Under the pieces are notes generated by a model that saw only the letters and a list, made by a program, of their open reading frames with translations, was not told the origin of the DNA and searched no databases. From assembly GCA_016714685.1 (NCBI GenBank), contig JADKCH010000002.1, positions 252,957 to 316,956 on the forward strand: DNA of 64,000 bases, written 5' to 3'. A program made the translations under genes and the position numbers. This DNA comes from Candidatus Geothrix odensensis. Lineage in GTDB: Bacteria > Acidobacteriota > Holophagae > Holophagales > Holophagaceae. Of this stretch, positions 46,809-54,963 are shown piece after piece. The stretch's first letter is position 1. Each line of letters starts with the position of its first letter.

Positions 46809-47993
46809 ATGTCGCTGTCCAGCCGCCTGAGCGTGAGGGGAAAGCTCGTCCTCCTCCTGGCCCTGCCCCTGGCGGGCTATGCCTACTTCAACCTCCACGA
46901 CACCTGGAACGACTACCAGCTGCTCTCCGCCAAGGGCCTGATCCAGAAGGGCTTCAATCTCTCCGAGCCCCTCTGGCGCTCCTTTGTCTTCAATTTCGTC
47001 ATCTCTTTCATCGTGTGGATGGTCACCTTCTTCCTGGTGTACCGCATCAGCCTCTGGATCACCCGGCCCCTGAAGTCCATGGCCGAGGGCCTGGGCAAGA
47101 GCGACCTCACCCTCGAGCTGGCCGTCGAAAGCGAGGACGAGATCGCGCAGGTGGCCATCGCCTTCAACGCCTACAACGCCCGGCTCCGGGGCATCTTCCA
47201 GAACATGACGGGCTCGTCGGGCTCCGTGGCCAGCGGCGCCACCCAGCTCTCCGCCTCCAGCGAGCAGATGGCCGCCACCAGCGCCAGCCTCGCCCAGAAC
47301 TCCGAGGCCCAGCGGGCCGCCTTCGAGCGCGTGGCCGCCGCCGTCACCGAGCTGTCCGCCTCCATCGAGCAGGTCTCCGGCAACATCCGGCGCTCCCAGA
47401 AGGAATCCGAGGCGGCCGTGGCCGCCGTGGCCCAGGGCTCCCAGGCCGGCGGCGAGAGTGCCCAGGCCATGGAGGACATCCGCGCGGCCACCACGCGCAT
47501 GGTGGCCGCGGTGCGGCTCATCCAGGACATCGCCCGGCAGACCAACCTGCTTTCGCTCAACGCTGCCATCGAGGCCGCCAAGGCCGGGGCCATGGGGAAG
47601 GGCTTCGCCGTGGTGGCCGAGGAAGTCCGCAAGCTGGCCGAACGAAGTGGTGCCGCCGCCCGGGAGATCGGCCAGCTTATCGAGCAGAGCAACGCCTCCG
47701 TGGATCGCGGCGCCGACATGGTGAACGCCACCGTGGCCGCCCTGGGCACCATCGAGACGAACATCCAGGGCCTGGCGGCCATGATCCTCGAGGTGGGCGC
47801 GGCCGCGGACGAGCAGGCCCGCACCAGCACCGAGGTGGCCCAGCAGGTGGACGAGAACCTCAGCCGCGTGGCCCACAACGCCACGGCCACCGAGCAGATG
47901 GCCCGGACGGTTTCCGAAGTGGCCCGCACCGCCGCCGAGCTGGCCCGGGTGGCCGAGGACCAGAACCACCTGGTGGGACAGTTCCGGGTCTAA
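46809..47993 (+). CDS. Methyl-accepting chemotaxis protein
   Basis: A 394-residue chemoreceptor. An N-terminal helix (KLVLLLALPLAGYAYF), a short periplasmic part and a second helix (FVISFIVWMVTFFLVYRI) lead into a HAMP region (ITRPLKSMAEGLG) and a signalling domain whose hairpin tip is IQDIARQTNLLSLNAAIEAAKAG. ATG 46809 is preferred to the upstream ATG because the latter adds only a non-membrane stretch. The short periplasmic loop suggests that the signal may be sensed in or near the membrane. Confidence 0.9.
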   Translation: MSLSSRLSVRGKLVLLLALPLAGYAYFNLHDTWNDYQLLSAKGLIQKGFNLSEPLWRSFVFNFVISFIVWMVTFFLVYRISLWITRPLKSMAEGLGKSDLTLELAVESEDEIAQVAIAFNAYNARLRGIFQNMTGSSGSVASGATQLSASSEQMAATSASLAQNSEAQRAAFERVAAAVTELSASIEQVSGNIRRSQKESEAAVAAVAQGSQAGGESAQAMEDIRAATTRMVAAVRLIQDIARQTNLLSLNAAIEAAKAGAMGKGFAVVAEEVRKLAERSGAAAREIGQLIEQSNASVDRGADMVNATVAALGTIETNIQGLAAMILEVGAAADEQARTSTEVAQQVDENLSRVAHNATATEQMARTVSEVARTAAELARVAEDQNHLVGQFRV

Positions 47994-49351
47994 CCCTCCT
48001 CAGCCCCGAGGGTTTCCGCCACGGCCTCGAGCCGGGCTAGGCCCTGGACGAGGGTGGCCCGGTCCGGCGCGGCGCCGATGGAGATGCGCAGGCCCGGTTC
48101 CTGCACCGCCCGCGTGGCGGCGAAGACCTCGGAGGGCACCACCACCACGCCCGCCTCCAGGGCCCGCCGCGTGAAGCGCTCCGGTCCGCCGGGCGGCGCG
48201 GGCAGCCACACGTGGGGGCAGTGGGGCTCGCCGCGCCACTGGAGCCGGCGCAGACCCTGGGCGCAGAGCCGGTGCCGGGCCGCCAGCTCCTTGCGCTGGG
48301 CCCCCAGGCGGCGCCAAGCGGTGCCGTCCTCCAGCCAGGCCGTGCCCAGGGCCATGGTCAGGGCCGTGACATACCAGGTGGTGTGGTGCTCGGCCTCCCG
48401 GGCCCGGGCCTGCAGCATGGGCGGCAGCAGCAGGTAGCCCAGCCGCAAGCCCGGGGCCACGGTCTTGGAGAGGCCGGTGACGTAGAGCACCCGCTCCGGC
48501 GCCAGGGCCACCAGGGGCGGTGGGGCCTCCTCGGGCAGCAGGCCGTACACATCCTCCTCCACCAGGAGGAGGTCGTGCTTTCGCGCGATGGCCACGATCG
48601 TCTCCCGACGCCTCAGGCCCAGGGTGGCGGTGGTGGGGTTGTTCAGGGTGGGCGAGAGCACTGCCACGCGGAGCCCCGCCCGGCAGGCCGCCTCCAGCGC
48701 CGCGGGCAGGACGCCCTCCTGGTCCATGGCCATGGGGTGGAGGCGGCGCTGGCTGTGGCGGGCCACGGCCTTCAGGCCCGGATAGACCAGGGCCTCGCAG
48801 GCCAGATCCCCGTGTTCGCCCAGGAGGCCCAGGGCGGTCTCCACCGCATGCTGGGCCCCGGCACAGACCAGCACGCGGTCGGGTTCGGCCCGCAGCCCCC
48901 GGCGGTCCATCCAGGCGGCCGCCGCCTCCCGGTGCAGGCGGGTGTCCCCGGGGCTCGGGTAGTTGAGGAAGCGCCCACCCTGGCCGAGGGCGGCGAGCCC
49001 TTCGCTCAGATCCCCCTCGGACAGACCTACGGGGGGCCGGTTCGTGGAGAGGTCGATGACACCCCCCTCGGGCCGGTTCTGGAAGGCGAACAGGGCCGCC
49101 TCCGAGGCCAGACCCAGCACGTAGGTGCCGCGGCCCACCTCGCCGCCCACCAGCAGTCGCCGGGCCGCCTCCCGGTAGGACCGCGTGATCGTGCTCACAT
49201 TCACCCCCAGCAGGTCGGCCAGGGCGCGGTGGGTCGGGAGCTGGTCCCCGGGCCGCAGCTGACCCAGGCGCACCGCGGCTCCGATGGCATCGGCCACGGC
49301 CAGGTAGGTGGGCCGGGAATCCGCGGAGAGGTCGGGCACCCAGATTGTCAT
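47990..49351 (-). CDS. MocR-type regulator: GntR DNA-binding domain fused to aminotransferase-like domain
   Basis: A 453-residue protein. The N-terminal GntR winged helix (LRPGDQLPTHRALADLLGVN, TITRSYREAARRLLVGG) is followed by a fold-type I PLP domain (SPTLNNPTTATLGLRRR, LVEEDVYG and the PLP lysine in TGLSKTVAPGLRLGY). Such regulators sense PLP or an amine. It is divergent from dsrC, 76 bp apart, and a palindrome covers its own start codon, so autoregulation and control of the dsrC operon are plausible. Confidence 0.87.
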   Translation of the reverse strand: MTIWVPDLSADSRPTYLAVADAIGAAVRLGQLRPGDQLPTHRALADLLGVNVSTITRSYREAARRLLVGGEVGRGTYVLGLASEAALFAFQNRPEGGVIDLSTNRPPVGLSEGDLSEGLAALGQGGRFLNYPSPGDTRLHREAAAAWMDRRGLRAEPDRVLVCAGAQHAVETALGLLGEHGDLACEALVYPGLKAVARHSQRRLHPMAMDQEGVLPAALEAACRAGLRVAVLSPTLNNPTTATLGLRRRETIVAIARKHDLLLVEEDVYGLLPEEAPPPLVALAPERVLYVTGLSKTVAPGLRLGYLLLPPMLQARAREAEHHTTWYVTALTMALGTAWLEDGTAWRRLGAQRKELAARHRLCAQGLRRLQWRGEPHCPHVWLPAPPGGPERFTRRALEAGVVVVPSEVFAATRAVQEPGLRISIGAAPDRATLVQGLARLEAVAETLGAEEG

Positions 49352-49360
49352 GCATACAAT
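49344..49360. promoter_or_regulatory. Palindrome over the MocR start codon
   Basis: ATTGT-CATGCAT-ACAAT, a perfect 5-bp inverted repeat whose centre contains the MocR initiation codon on the minus strand. Position and AT-richness suggest a GntR/MocR-type operator between the regulator and the dsrC operon. Confidence 0.5.
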
Positions 49361-49427
49361 TCTCAATTTAATCCACACAAAATCCACCCCTGATATCGGA
49401 CGCCGGTCGCCCGGCCTCGGAGGATCC

Positions 49428-49748
49428 ATGAGTGGCTTGGTTTTCAACGGACAGGTGGTGGCCCTGAACGAGGAGGGCTTCCTCGAGGATCCCTCCCTCT
49501 GGAACGAGGACCTGGCCCGGGCCCTGGCCCAGTCAGAGGAAGGGCTCGACGCCCTGGGCGAGGAGCACTGGGCGGTCATCCGGTTCATCCGCGCCCACTT
49601 CGAGGAGAAGCAAGGGGCCCCCATGGTCCGGGCCGTCTGCAAGGGCACGGGCCTGCGCCTGCAGCAGATCTACGACCTCTTCCCCAGCGGCCCCGCCAAG
49701 GGCGCCTGCAAGCTGGCGGGCCTGCCCAAGCCGGACGGCTGCGTCTAG
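49428..49748 (+). CDS. dsrC: DsrC/TusE-family sulfur-carrier protein
   Basis: A 106-residue protein with the DsrC fold and C-terminal arm CKLAGLPKPDGCV: two Cys ten residues apart, the second at the penultimate position. Both Cys are required for trisulfide chemistry in DsrC, while TusE-type proteins usually keep only the last. A GGAG site lies 4 bases before ATG 49428. Together with the following membrane b-type cytochrome-like and Fe-S proteins it indicates electron flow between a quinone pool and a sulfur-carrier disulfide. Confidence 0.9.
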   Translation: MSGLVFNGQVVALNEEGFLEDPSLWNEDLARALAQSEEGLDALGEEHWAVIRFIRAHFEEKQGAPMVRAVCKGTGLRLQQIYDLFPSGPAKGACKLAGLPKPDGCV

Positions 49749-49756
49749 GAGCCACC

Positions 49757-50374
49757 ATGCATCCTCTCCTGGTCATCGGGGTGCTCGCGTCGGCCGCCTG
49801 GGCCGCGGCGGGCCTGGCCCTGCTCCACGCCGAGGCCCGCGCCTACGGCCAGCGCGCCCTCCATGCGGCCCCCGCGGGAGATCCAGCCGCTGGCGTGCGC
49901 TACGCCTTCACTGGGGCCATGAGTCCCATGGCCAAGGAAAGCGTCCGCGAACACCTGCCCTCCTACGCGGCCGGCCTGGCCTACCACGCGGGGATCTTCA
50001 CGGCCCTGGGCCTCCTCGCCATCACCCTGGCCGAGGTCTCGCTGCCGGGCCCGTTGCGGCTGCTGGTCCAGGCGCTGCTGGGGCTGGGGACGCTGGGTGG
50101 CCTGAGCCTATTGCTGAAGCGTGCGCTGAAGCCGGAACTGCGCGGGTTGTCCACGCCGGACGACGTCCTCTCGAACCTGCTGGCCACGGCCTTCGTGGCG
50201 CTCGCGATCTTCGGGCCCAGCACCCCCTGGCTGCTGAGCGCCATGCTCCTCCTGCTCTACGTGCCCCTGGGCAAGCTCCGCCACAGCCTCTTCTTCTTCG
50301 TGGCGCGGCGGCACCTCGGGGCCTTCTTCGGCCGCCGGGGCGTCTTCCCGCCGGGAGGTGCCCATGGCCGTTGA
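49757..50374 (+). CDS. Membrane subunit similar to NarI/DsrM (heme b)
   Basis: A 205-residue membrane protein with about five helices. SYAAGLAYHAGIFTALGLLA contains a His in a helix and LGKLRHSLFFFVARRHLG a second one near the C-terminus; these positions match heme b ligands in NarI/DsrM-type subunits. It starts 9 bp after dsrC and ends inside the next gene, so it works with the Fe-S protein as a DsrMK or TmcBC-like quinone-interacting pair. Confidence 0.78.
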   Translation: MHPLLVIGVLASAAWAAAGLALLHAEARAYGQRALHAAPAGDPAAGVRYAFTGAMSPMAKESVREHLPSYAAGLAYHAGIFTALGLLAITLAEVSLPGPLRLLVQALLGLGTLGGLSLLLKRALKPELRGLSTPDDVLSNLLATAFVALAIFGPSTPWLLSAMLLLLYVPLGKLRHSLFFFVARRHLGAFFGRRGVFPPGGAHGR

Positions 50375-51707
50375 GCTCGAAGCCCAGCTCGGGGCGCTCA
50401 CGGAAGAGACCCTCGCCAAGGGGCTGGAGGTCTTCCGCCACCACCTCAAGGAGGCCGAGGCGGGCTTCCTGAACGCCTGCGTCCGTTGCGGCCTCTGCGC
50501 GGACAGCTGCCACTACCACCGCACGGAGCCCGCCCTGGAAAACGTGCCGGGGCGCAAGCTCGATCACATCGCCGCCGTCTTCAAGGCCCACTTCACCCCC
50601 ATGGGCCGCCTGGCGCCAGGGCTGGTGGGGGCGAAACGCCTCGACCGCGACATGGCCCGCGCCTGGGTGGACGCCGTCTTCGGCCGCTGCTCGCTCTGCG
50701 GCCGCTGCTCCCTCAACTGCACCATCGGCATCCCCATGCCCACCTTGTTCCGCGCGGCCCGCCGGGCCCTGGGCGCCATGGGCCTGGTGCCCGAGGACCT
50801 CCAGGCCACCGTGGACAACAGCCTGCGACACGGCAACAACATGGCCATCGAGCGCGAGGAGTGGGTCGAGACCGTGGAGTGGATCGAGGAGGAACTCCAG
50901 GCGGAGACCGGCGATCCGGAGGCCCGCATCCCGCTGGACAAGCAGGGCGCCCGCTGCCTCTTCACCGTGAACCCTCGCGAGGCCAAGTTCTTCCCACTTT
51001 CCCTGCAGGCCAGCGCCAAGGTCTTCTGGGCCGCGGGCGAGGACTGGACCCTGGCCAGCGACGCGGGCTGGGACCTCACCAACTACGCGCTGTTCACCTG
51101 CGAGGATGACCAGGCCGCGGCCATCGTGAAGAACCTCACGGAGGCCATGACCCGCCTGGGCTGCGAGGTGCTGGTCATCGGCGAGTGCGGCCACGGCTAC
51201 CAGAGCGCCCGCTGGATGGGCCCGGAGTGGCTGAAGCGGGTCTTCCCCTTCCCCGTGGTGAGCATCCTGGAGCTCATGGATGGGTACCTGGAATCGGGCC
51301 GGATCCAGGTGGACCCCACGAAGAATCCGCACCCCGTGACCCTCCACGATCCCTGCAACCTGGTGCGCCATGGCGGCATCTCGGAGCCCCAGCGTCGCGT
51401 GCTACGGAGGGCGGTCTCGAATCTGGTGGAGATGGCCCCCCACGGCGTGGAGAACTACTGCTGCGGCGGGGGCGGCGGCCAACTGGCCATGTCCCGGTAT
51501 CGGGGCCGGCGGCTGAAGGCGGGCCGCATGAAGGCGGATCAGATCAAGGCCACCGGCGCCAAGGTGGTGGCCGCGCCCTGCCACAACTGCATCGATCAGC
51601 TCAGCGAGCTGAACAAGGAATACCAGCTGAAGGTCCACATCAAGACCGTGGCGGAGCTCGTCGCCGCGGCCCTCGTCCCGCCCACGCTTGCGGAGGCCCA
51701 GCCATGA
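50364..51707 (+). CDS. HdrD/DsrK-like [4Fe-4S] disulfide reductase subunit
   Basis: A 447-residue iron-sulfur protein. Two ferredoxin-like sites, CVRCGLCADSCHYH and CSLCGRCSLNCTIG, are followed by CCG-type domains with DPCNLVRHGG, NYCCGGGGGQ and PCHNCIDQL that hold the noncubane cluster of HdrB/HdrD. In DsrK the corresponding site reduces the DsrC trisulfide or a related disulfide. Overlaps both neighbours. A TmcB identity is also possible; no DsrAB is visible here. Confidence 0.87.
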   Translation: MAVELEAQLGALTEETLAKGLEVFRHHLKEAEAGFLNACVRCGLCADSCHYHRTEPALENVPGRKLDHIAAVFKAHFTPMGRLAPGLVGAKRLDRDMARAWVDAVFGRCSLCGRCSLNCTIGIPMPTLFRAARRALGAMGLVPEDLQATVDNSLRHGNNMAIEREEWVETVEWIEEELQAETGDPEARIPLDKQGARCLFTVNPREAKFFPLSLQASAKVFWAAGEDWTLASDAGWDLTNYALFTCEDDQAAAIVKNLTEAMTRLGCEVLVIGECGHGYQSARWMGPEWLKRVFPFPVVSILELMDGYLESGRIQVDPTKNPHPVTLHDPCNLVRHGGISEPQRRVLRRAVSNLVEMAPHGVENYCCGGGGGQLAMSRYRGRRLKAGRMKADQIKATGAKVVAAPCHNCIDQLSELNKEYQLKVHIKTVAELVAAALVPPTLAEAQP

Positions 51708-52930
51708 CCCTGCTCAACCTGCCCATTCCCCCCGAAGTGAAGATGATCTACCTCGACAACGGGGCCACCTCTTTCCCCAAGCCTCAGGTGGTCTACGAGC
51801 GCATGGACACCTTCTACCGCTCGGCGGGCGTGAACCCGGGGCGCAGCGGCTTCGACCTCTGCCTGGAGGCGGGCGCCCTGGTGGACGACACCCGGCACCT
51901 GCTCTGCGACTTCTTCGGCGGCACGGATCCCAATCGCCTGGTGTTCAGCTACAACTCCACCGACGCGCTGAACCTGGCCATCTGGGGCAGCCTCCAGCCC
52001 GGCGACCACATCGTCACCACCCACGTGGAGCACAACGCCACGCTGCGGCCCCTCTGGAAGTTGGAGCAAGAGGGCAGCCCCGTGGACTGGGTTGACTTCG
52101 ACGAGACCGGCTACGTGGATCCCGCTGAGATCATCCGCCGCTTCCGCCCGGATACCAAGGCCTGCGTCATGAACCACGCTTCGAACGTCATCGGCACCGT
52201 GCAGGACGCGGCCGCCATCGGGGCCGCCTGCCGGGAGCGGGGCATCCGCTTCATCCTGGATGTGAGCCAGAGCGCGGGCATGGTGCCCGTGAAGATGGAT
52301 GAGCTGAACGCCGACATCGTCTGCTTCACCGGCCACAAGAGCCTCATGGGCCCCATGGGCATCGGCGGCATGTATGTCCGCGAGGGCGTGGAGCTCCGCC
52401 GCACCCGCGCCGGCGGCACCGGCGTGAAGAGCGTCCAGCGCCAGCACCTGGACGAGTACCCCTACCGCATGGAGTACGGCACGCCCAACCTGCCGGGCAT
52501 CGCGGGCCTCAACGCCGGCGTGGCCTGGGTGAACCAGCTGGGCCTCGCCACCATCCACCAGCACGAGATGGCGCTGTGGCGGCTGCTGCGGGACGCCCTC
52601 CGGGAGATCGAGGGCGTGACGCTCTACTGCGCCGAGGACATCCCCGGCCGCGAGCGCATCAGCGTGCTGTCCTTCAACGTGGAAGGGCTGGAGGCCGCGG
52701 ACGTGGGCACCATGCTGGACGTGGACCACAACATCGCCTGCCGCACGGGTCTGCACTGCACGCCCATGGTCCACGAGCACCTGGGCACGGCCCACCACGG
52801 CGCGGTGCGCTTCGGCATCGGCGCCTTCAACCATGAGGCCCACATCCAGGCCGCCATCGAGGGCGTGCGGGAGATCGCCGCCGCGGGCCGGCGCCGCGCC
52901 GGAAAGCTGGCCACCGGGGCGATGGCCTAG
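51704..52930 (+). CDS. Cysteine desulfurase-like class V aminotransferase
   Basis: A 408-residue PLP enzyme. YLDNGATSFPKPQVV, the VEHNATLRPL segment, the lysine region FTGHKSLMGPMGIGG and the flexible loop with catalytic Cys CRTGLHCTP match the SufS/Csd branch. Cysteine desulfurases release sulfur to a persulfide that is passed to a carrier. Its overlap with the DsrK-like gene suggests that sulfur from cysteine may feed DsrC in this operon, which is not the usual SufS or IscS context. Confidence 0.87.
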   Translation: MTLLNLPIPPEVKMIYLDNGATSFPKPQVVYERMDTFYRSAGVNPGRSGFDLCLEAGALVDDTRHLLCDFFGGTDPNRLVFSYNSTDALNLAIWGSLQPGDHIVTTHVEHNATLRPLWKLEQEGSPVDWVDFDETGYVDPAEIIRRFRPDTKACVMNHASNVIGTVQDAAAIGAACRERGIRFILDVSQSAGMVPVKMDELNADIVCFTGHKSLMGPMGIGGMYVREGVELRRTRAGGTGVKSVQRQHLDEYPYRMEYGTPNLPGIAGLNAGVAWVNQLGLATIHQHEMALWRLLRDALREIEGVTLYCAEDIPGRERISVLSFNVEGLEAADVGTMLDVDHNIACRTGLHCTPMVHEHLGTAHHGAVRFGIGAFNHEAHIQAAIEGVREIAAAGRRRAGKLATGAMA

Positions 52931-52937
52931 CCGCGCT

Positions 52938-53786
52938 TCAGTCCGTCTTCGCGATCAGTCCGTACAGATCCGGCCGCCGGTCGCGGAAGAAGCCGAAGGA
53001 GGCCCGGTTGCGGCGGATCTCCTCCAGGTCGAAGTCCGCGGTGATGACGCCGCTGGCGGCGCGGCCCAGCTCGGCGACCTTCTCGCCGCGGTGGTCGGCG
53101 ATGAAGGAGTGGCCGTAGAAGGTCTGGTCGCCCTCCAGGCCGATGCGGTTGGAGGCCACCACGGGCACCACGTTGGACACGGCATGGCCGATCATGGCCC
53201 GCTGCCAGAGGTCCTTGGTATCCAGGCCGGGGTTCTCGGGTTCGGTGCCGATGGCCGTGGGATAGAGCAGGAGCTCCGCCCCCATCAGCATCATGGCCCG
53301 GGCGCACTCGGGGTACCACTGGTCCCAGCAGATGCCCACGCCGAGCTTCCCGAAGCGCGTGTCCCACACCTTGAAGCCGGTGTTGCCGGGCCGGAAGTAG
53401 AACTTCTCCTCGTAGCCGGGCCCGTCGGGGATGTGGCTCTTGCGGTAGACGCCCAGCAGGGCGCCATCGGCATCCACCATGGCCAGGCTGTTGTAGTGGG
53501 CGTGGCCGTCGCGCTCGAAGAAGGAGACGGGGATCACGACGCCCAGCTCCTTGGCCAGCGCCTGGAAGCGGGCAATCGTCGGATGGCCTGCCACGGGCTT
53601 CGCCCAATCGAAGAATTCATCCTTTTCCTCGCGGCAGAAGTACAGGCCCTCGAACAGCTCCGAGGGCAGGATCACCTGGGCCCCCCGGGCCGCGGCCTCG
53701 CGCACGAGGCCCTCCACCCGGGCCACGTTCTCGTCGAGGCTGGCTCCGAAGGCGCACTGGGTGGCGGCGACGCGGATGCTGTTCAC
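52938..53786 (-). CDS. aguB: N-carbamoylputrescine amidase
   Basis: A 282-residue nitrilase-superfamily hydrolase that releases putrescine from N-carbamoylputrescine. The Glu-Lys-Cys triad is visible as LPSELFEG, YRKSHIPDGPGYEEKFYF and GVGICWDQWYPE. A GTG start at 53786 follows GGAGG and overlaps the end of aguA by 4 nt. Both genes form a complete agmatine route to putrescine. Confidence 0.93.
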   Translation of the reverse strand: MNSIRVAATQCAFGASLDENVARVEGLVREAAARGAQVILPSELFEGLYFCREEKDEFFDWAKPVAGHPTIARFQALAKELGVVIPVSFFERDGHAHYNSLAMVDADGALLGVYRKSHIPDGPGYEEKFYFRPGNTGFKVWDTRFGKLGVGICWDQWYPECARAMMLMGAELLLYPTAIGTEPENPGLDTKDLWQRAMIGHAVSNVVPVVASNRIGLEGDQTFYGHSFIADHRGEKVAELGRAASGVITADFDLEEIRRNRASFGFFRDRRPDLYGLIAKTD

Positions 53787-54808
53787 AGGACCTCCGGCTG
53801 CTGCTGGGTGATGCAGTGGAAGGCTCCCCCCCCGCTGAGGATGGCCCGGGCGGAGCGGCCCACGGTGCGCCGGCCGGGGAAGAGGCGGGCGATGGCCGCC
53901 ACCGCCTCGGCGTCGAAGGCCGTGCCGTAGGTGGGCACGACCACCGTCTCGTTGCCGATGTAGAAGTTCACGAAGCTGGCGGGCATGGGCTCGCCGTCCT
54001 CGTTCTCCAGCAGGCCCGGCGAGGGAATGCGCACCACCTGCAGGCGGCGGCCCCGGGCATCGGTCATCACCGCGAGATCCGCCGCCAGGCGGTCGAGGAT
54101 GGCCGCGTTCGGATCGGCCGGATCCCGGGCCTCCATGCACACCACCACGCCCGGCGCTGTGAAACGGGCCAGGGTGTCGATGTGCCCGTCGGTGTGATCG
54201 TTGAGCAGGCCCTCGTCCAGCCAGAGCACCTTCTCGGCGCCCAGGCTCGTGCGCAGGGCGGCTTCGATCTCGGTCTGGGACAGGCCGGGATTGCGGTTGG
54301 GGTTGAGCAGACACTGGCGGGTGGTGAGCACCGTGCCCTCGCCATCCACCTCCACGGAGCCGCCCTCCAGGACAAAGTCATGCCAGGTCATGGACTGACC
54401 ACTCGCCGCGCCCACCCGTGTCGCCACTCGATCATCCTCAGGCAGCACATACTTCTCGCCCCAGCCGTTGAAGCGGAAGCAGGCCGCAAAAAGGGCCCCG
54501 GTGCCCTCCTTCACGAAGATCGGCGCCGTGTCCCGCAACCAGATGTCGCCCACGGGAATCCGGTGGAAGCGGACTTTGGCGAGCACGGGCGCCAAGGCGG
54601 CCAGGGCCTCCGCTTCTGCGGCGTCGTCCTGCACCAGCAGGTCCAGGGGCTCGCCGCCATCTTCGGCGATGGCCACGCAGAGGGCGGCGAACTCCGACTG
54701 GGCCGGGGCCAGGTTCTCCTGCCAGAGGTGGCCGTGGCTGGGCCAGGCCAGCCAGCAGGCGCTGTGGCGGTCCCACTCGGCGGGCTGATGAAACGGGGGA
54801 CGGGTCAT
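53783..54808 (-). CDS. aguA: Agmatine deiminase
   Basis: A 341-residue enzyme of the guanidino-modifying family converting agmatine to N-carbamoylputrescine and ammonia. Recognisable parts are PAEWDRHSACWLAWP, DIWLRDTAPIFV, NDHTDGHIDTLARF and the catalytic loop SGGGAFHCITQQQPE with its Cys. It comes first in a two-gene operon with aguB. No arginine decarboxylase gene is nearby, so agmatine comes from elsewhere or from outside. Confidence 0.94.
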   Translation of the reverse strand: MTRPPFHQPAEWDRHSACWLAWPSHGHLWQENLAPAQSEFAALCVAIAEDGGEPLDLLVQDDAAEAEALAALAPVLAKVRFHRIPVGDIWLRDTAPIFVKEGTGALFAACFRFNGWGEKYVLPEDDRVATRVGAASGQSMTWHDFVLEGGSVEVDGEGTVLTTRQCLLNPNRNPGLSQTEIEAALRTSLGAEKVLWLDEGLLNDHTDGHIDTLARFTAPGVVVCMEARDPADPNAAILDRLAADLAVMTDARGRRLQVVRIPSPGLLENEDGEPMPASFVNFYIGNETVVVPTYGTAFDAEAVAAIARLFPGRRTVGRSARAILSGGGAFHCITQQQPEVL

Positions 54809-54963
54809 GGGATCGGAGTTCCTTGCCTGGGCCCCGGCGGGGGGCGATCCATCAGTTCAGCAAAAGCGGGCCTTCCAGTCGAGGGTTAAGGGAAGGGAGA
54901 GAGGCCTCGCCCTCCACCGCCGGACCTACCCCGTATGATGAGGGCTACACCCCTGGAGTATCC

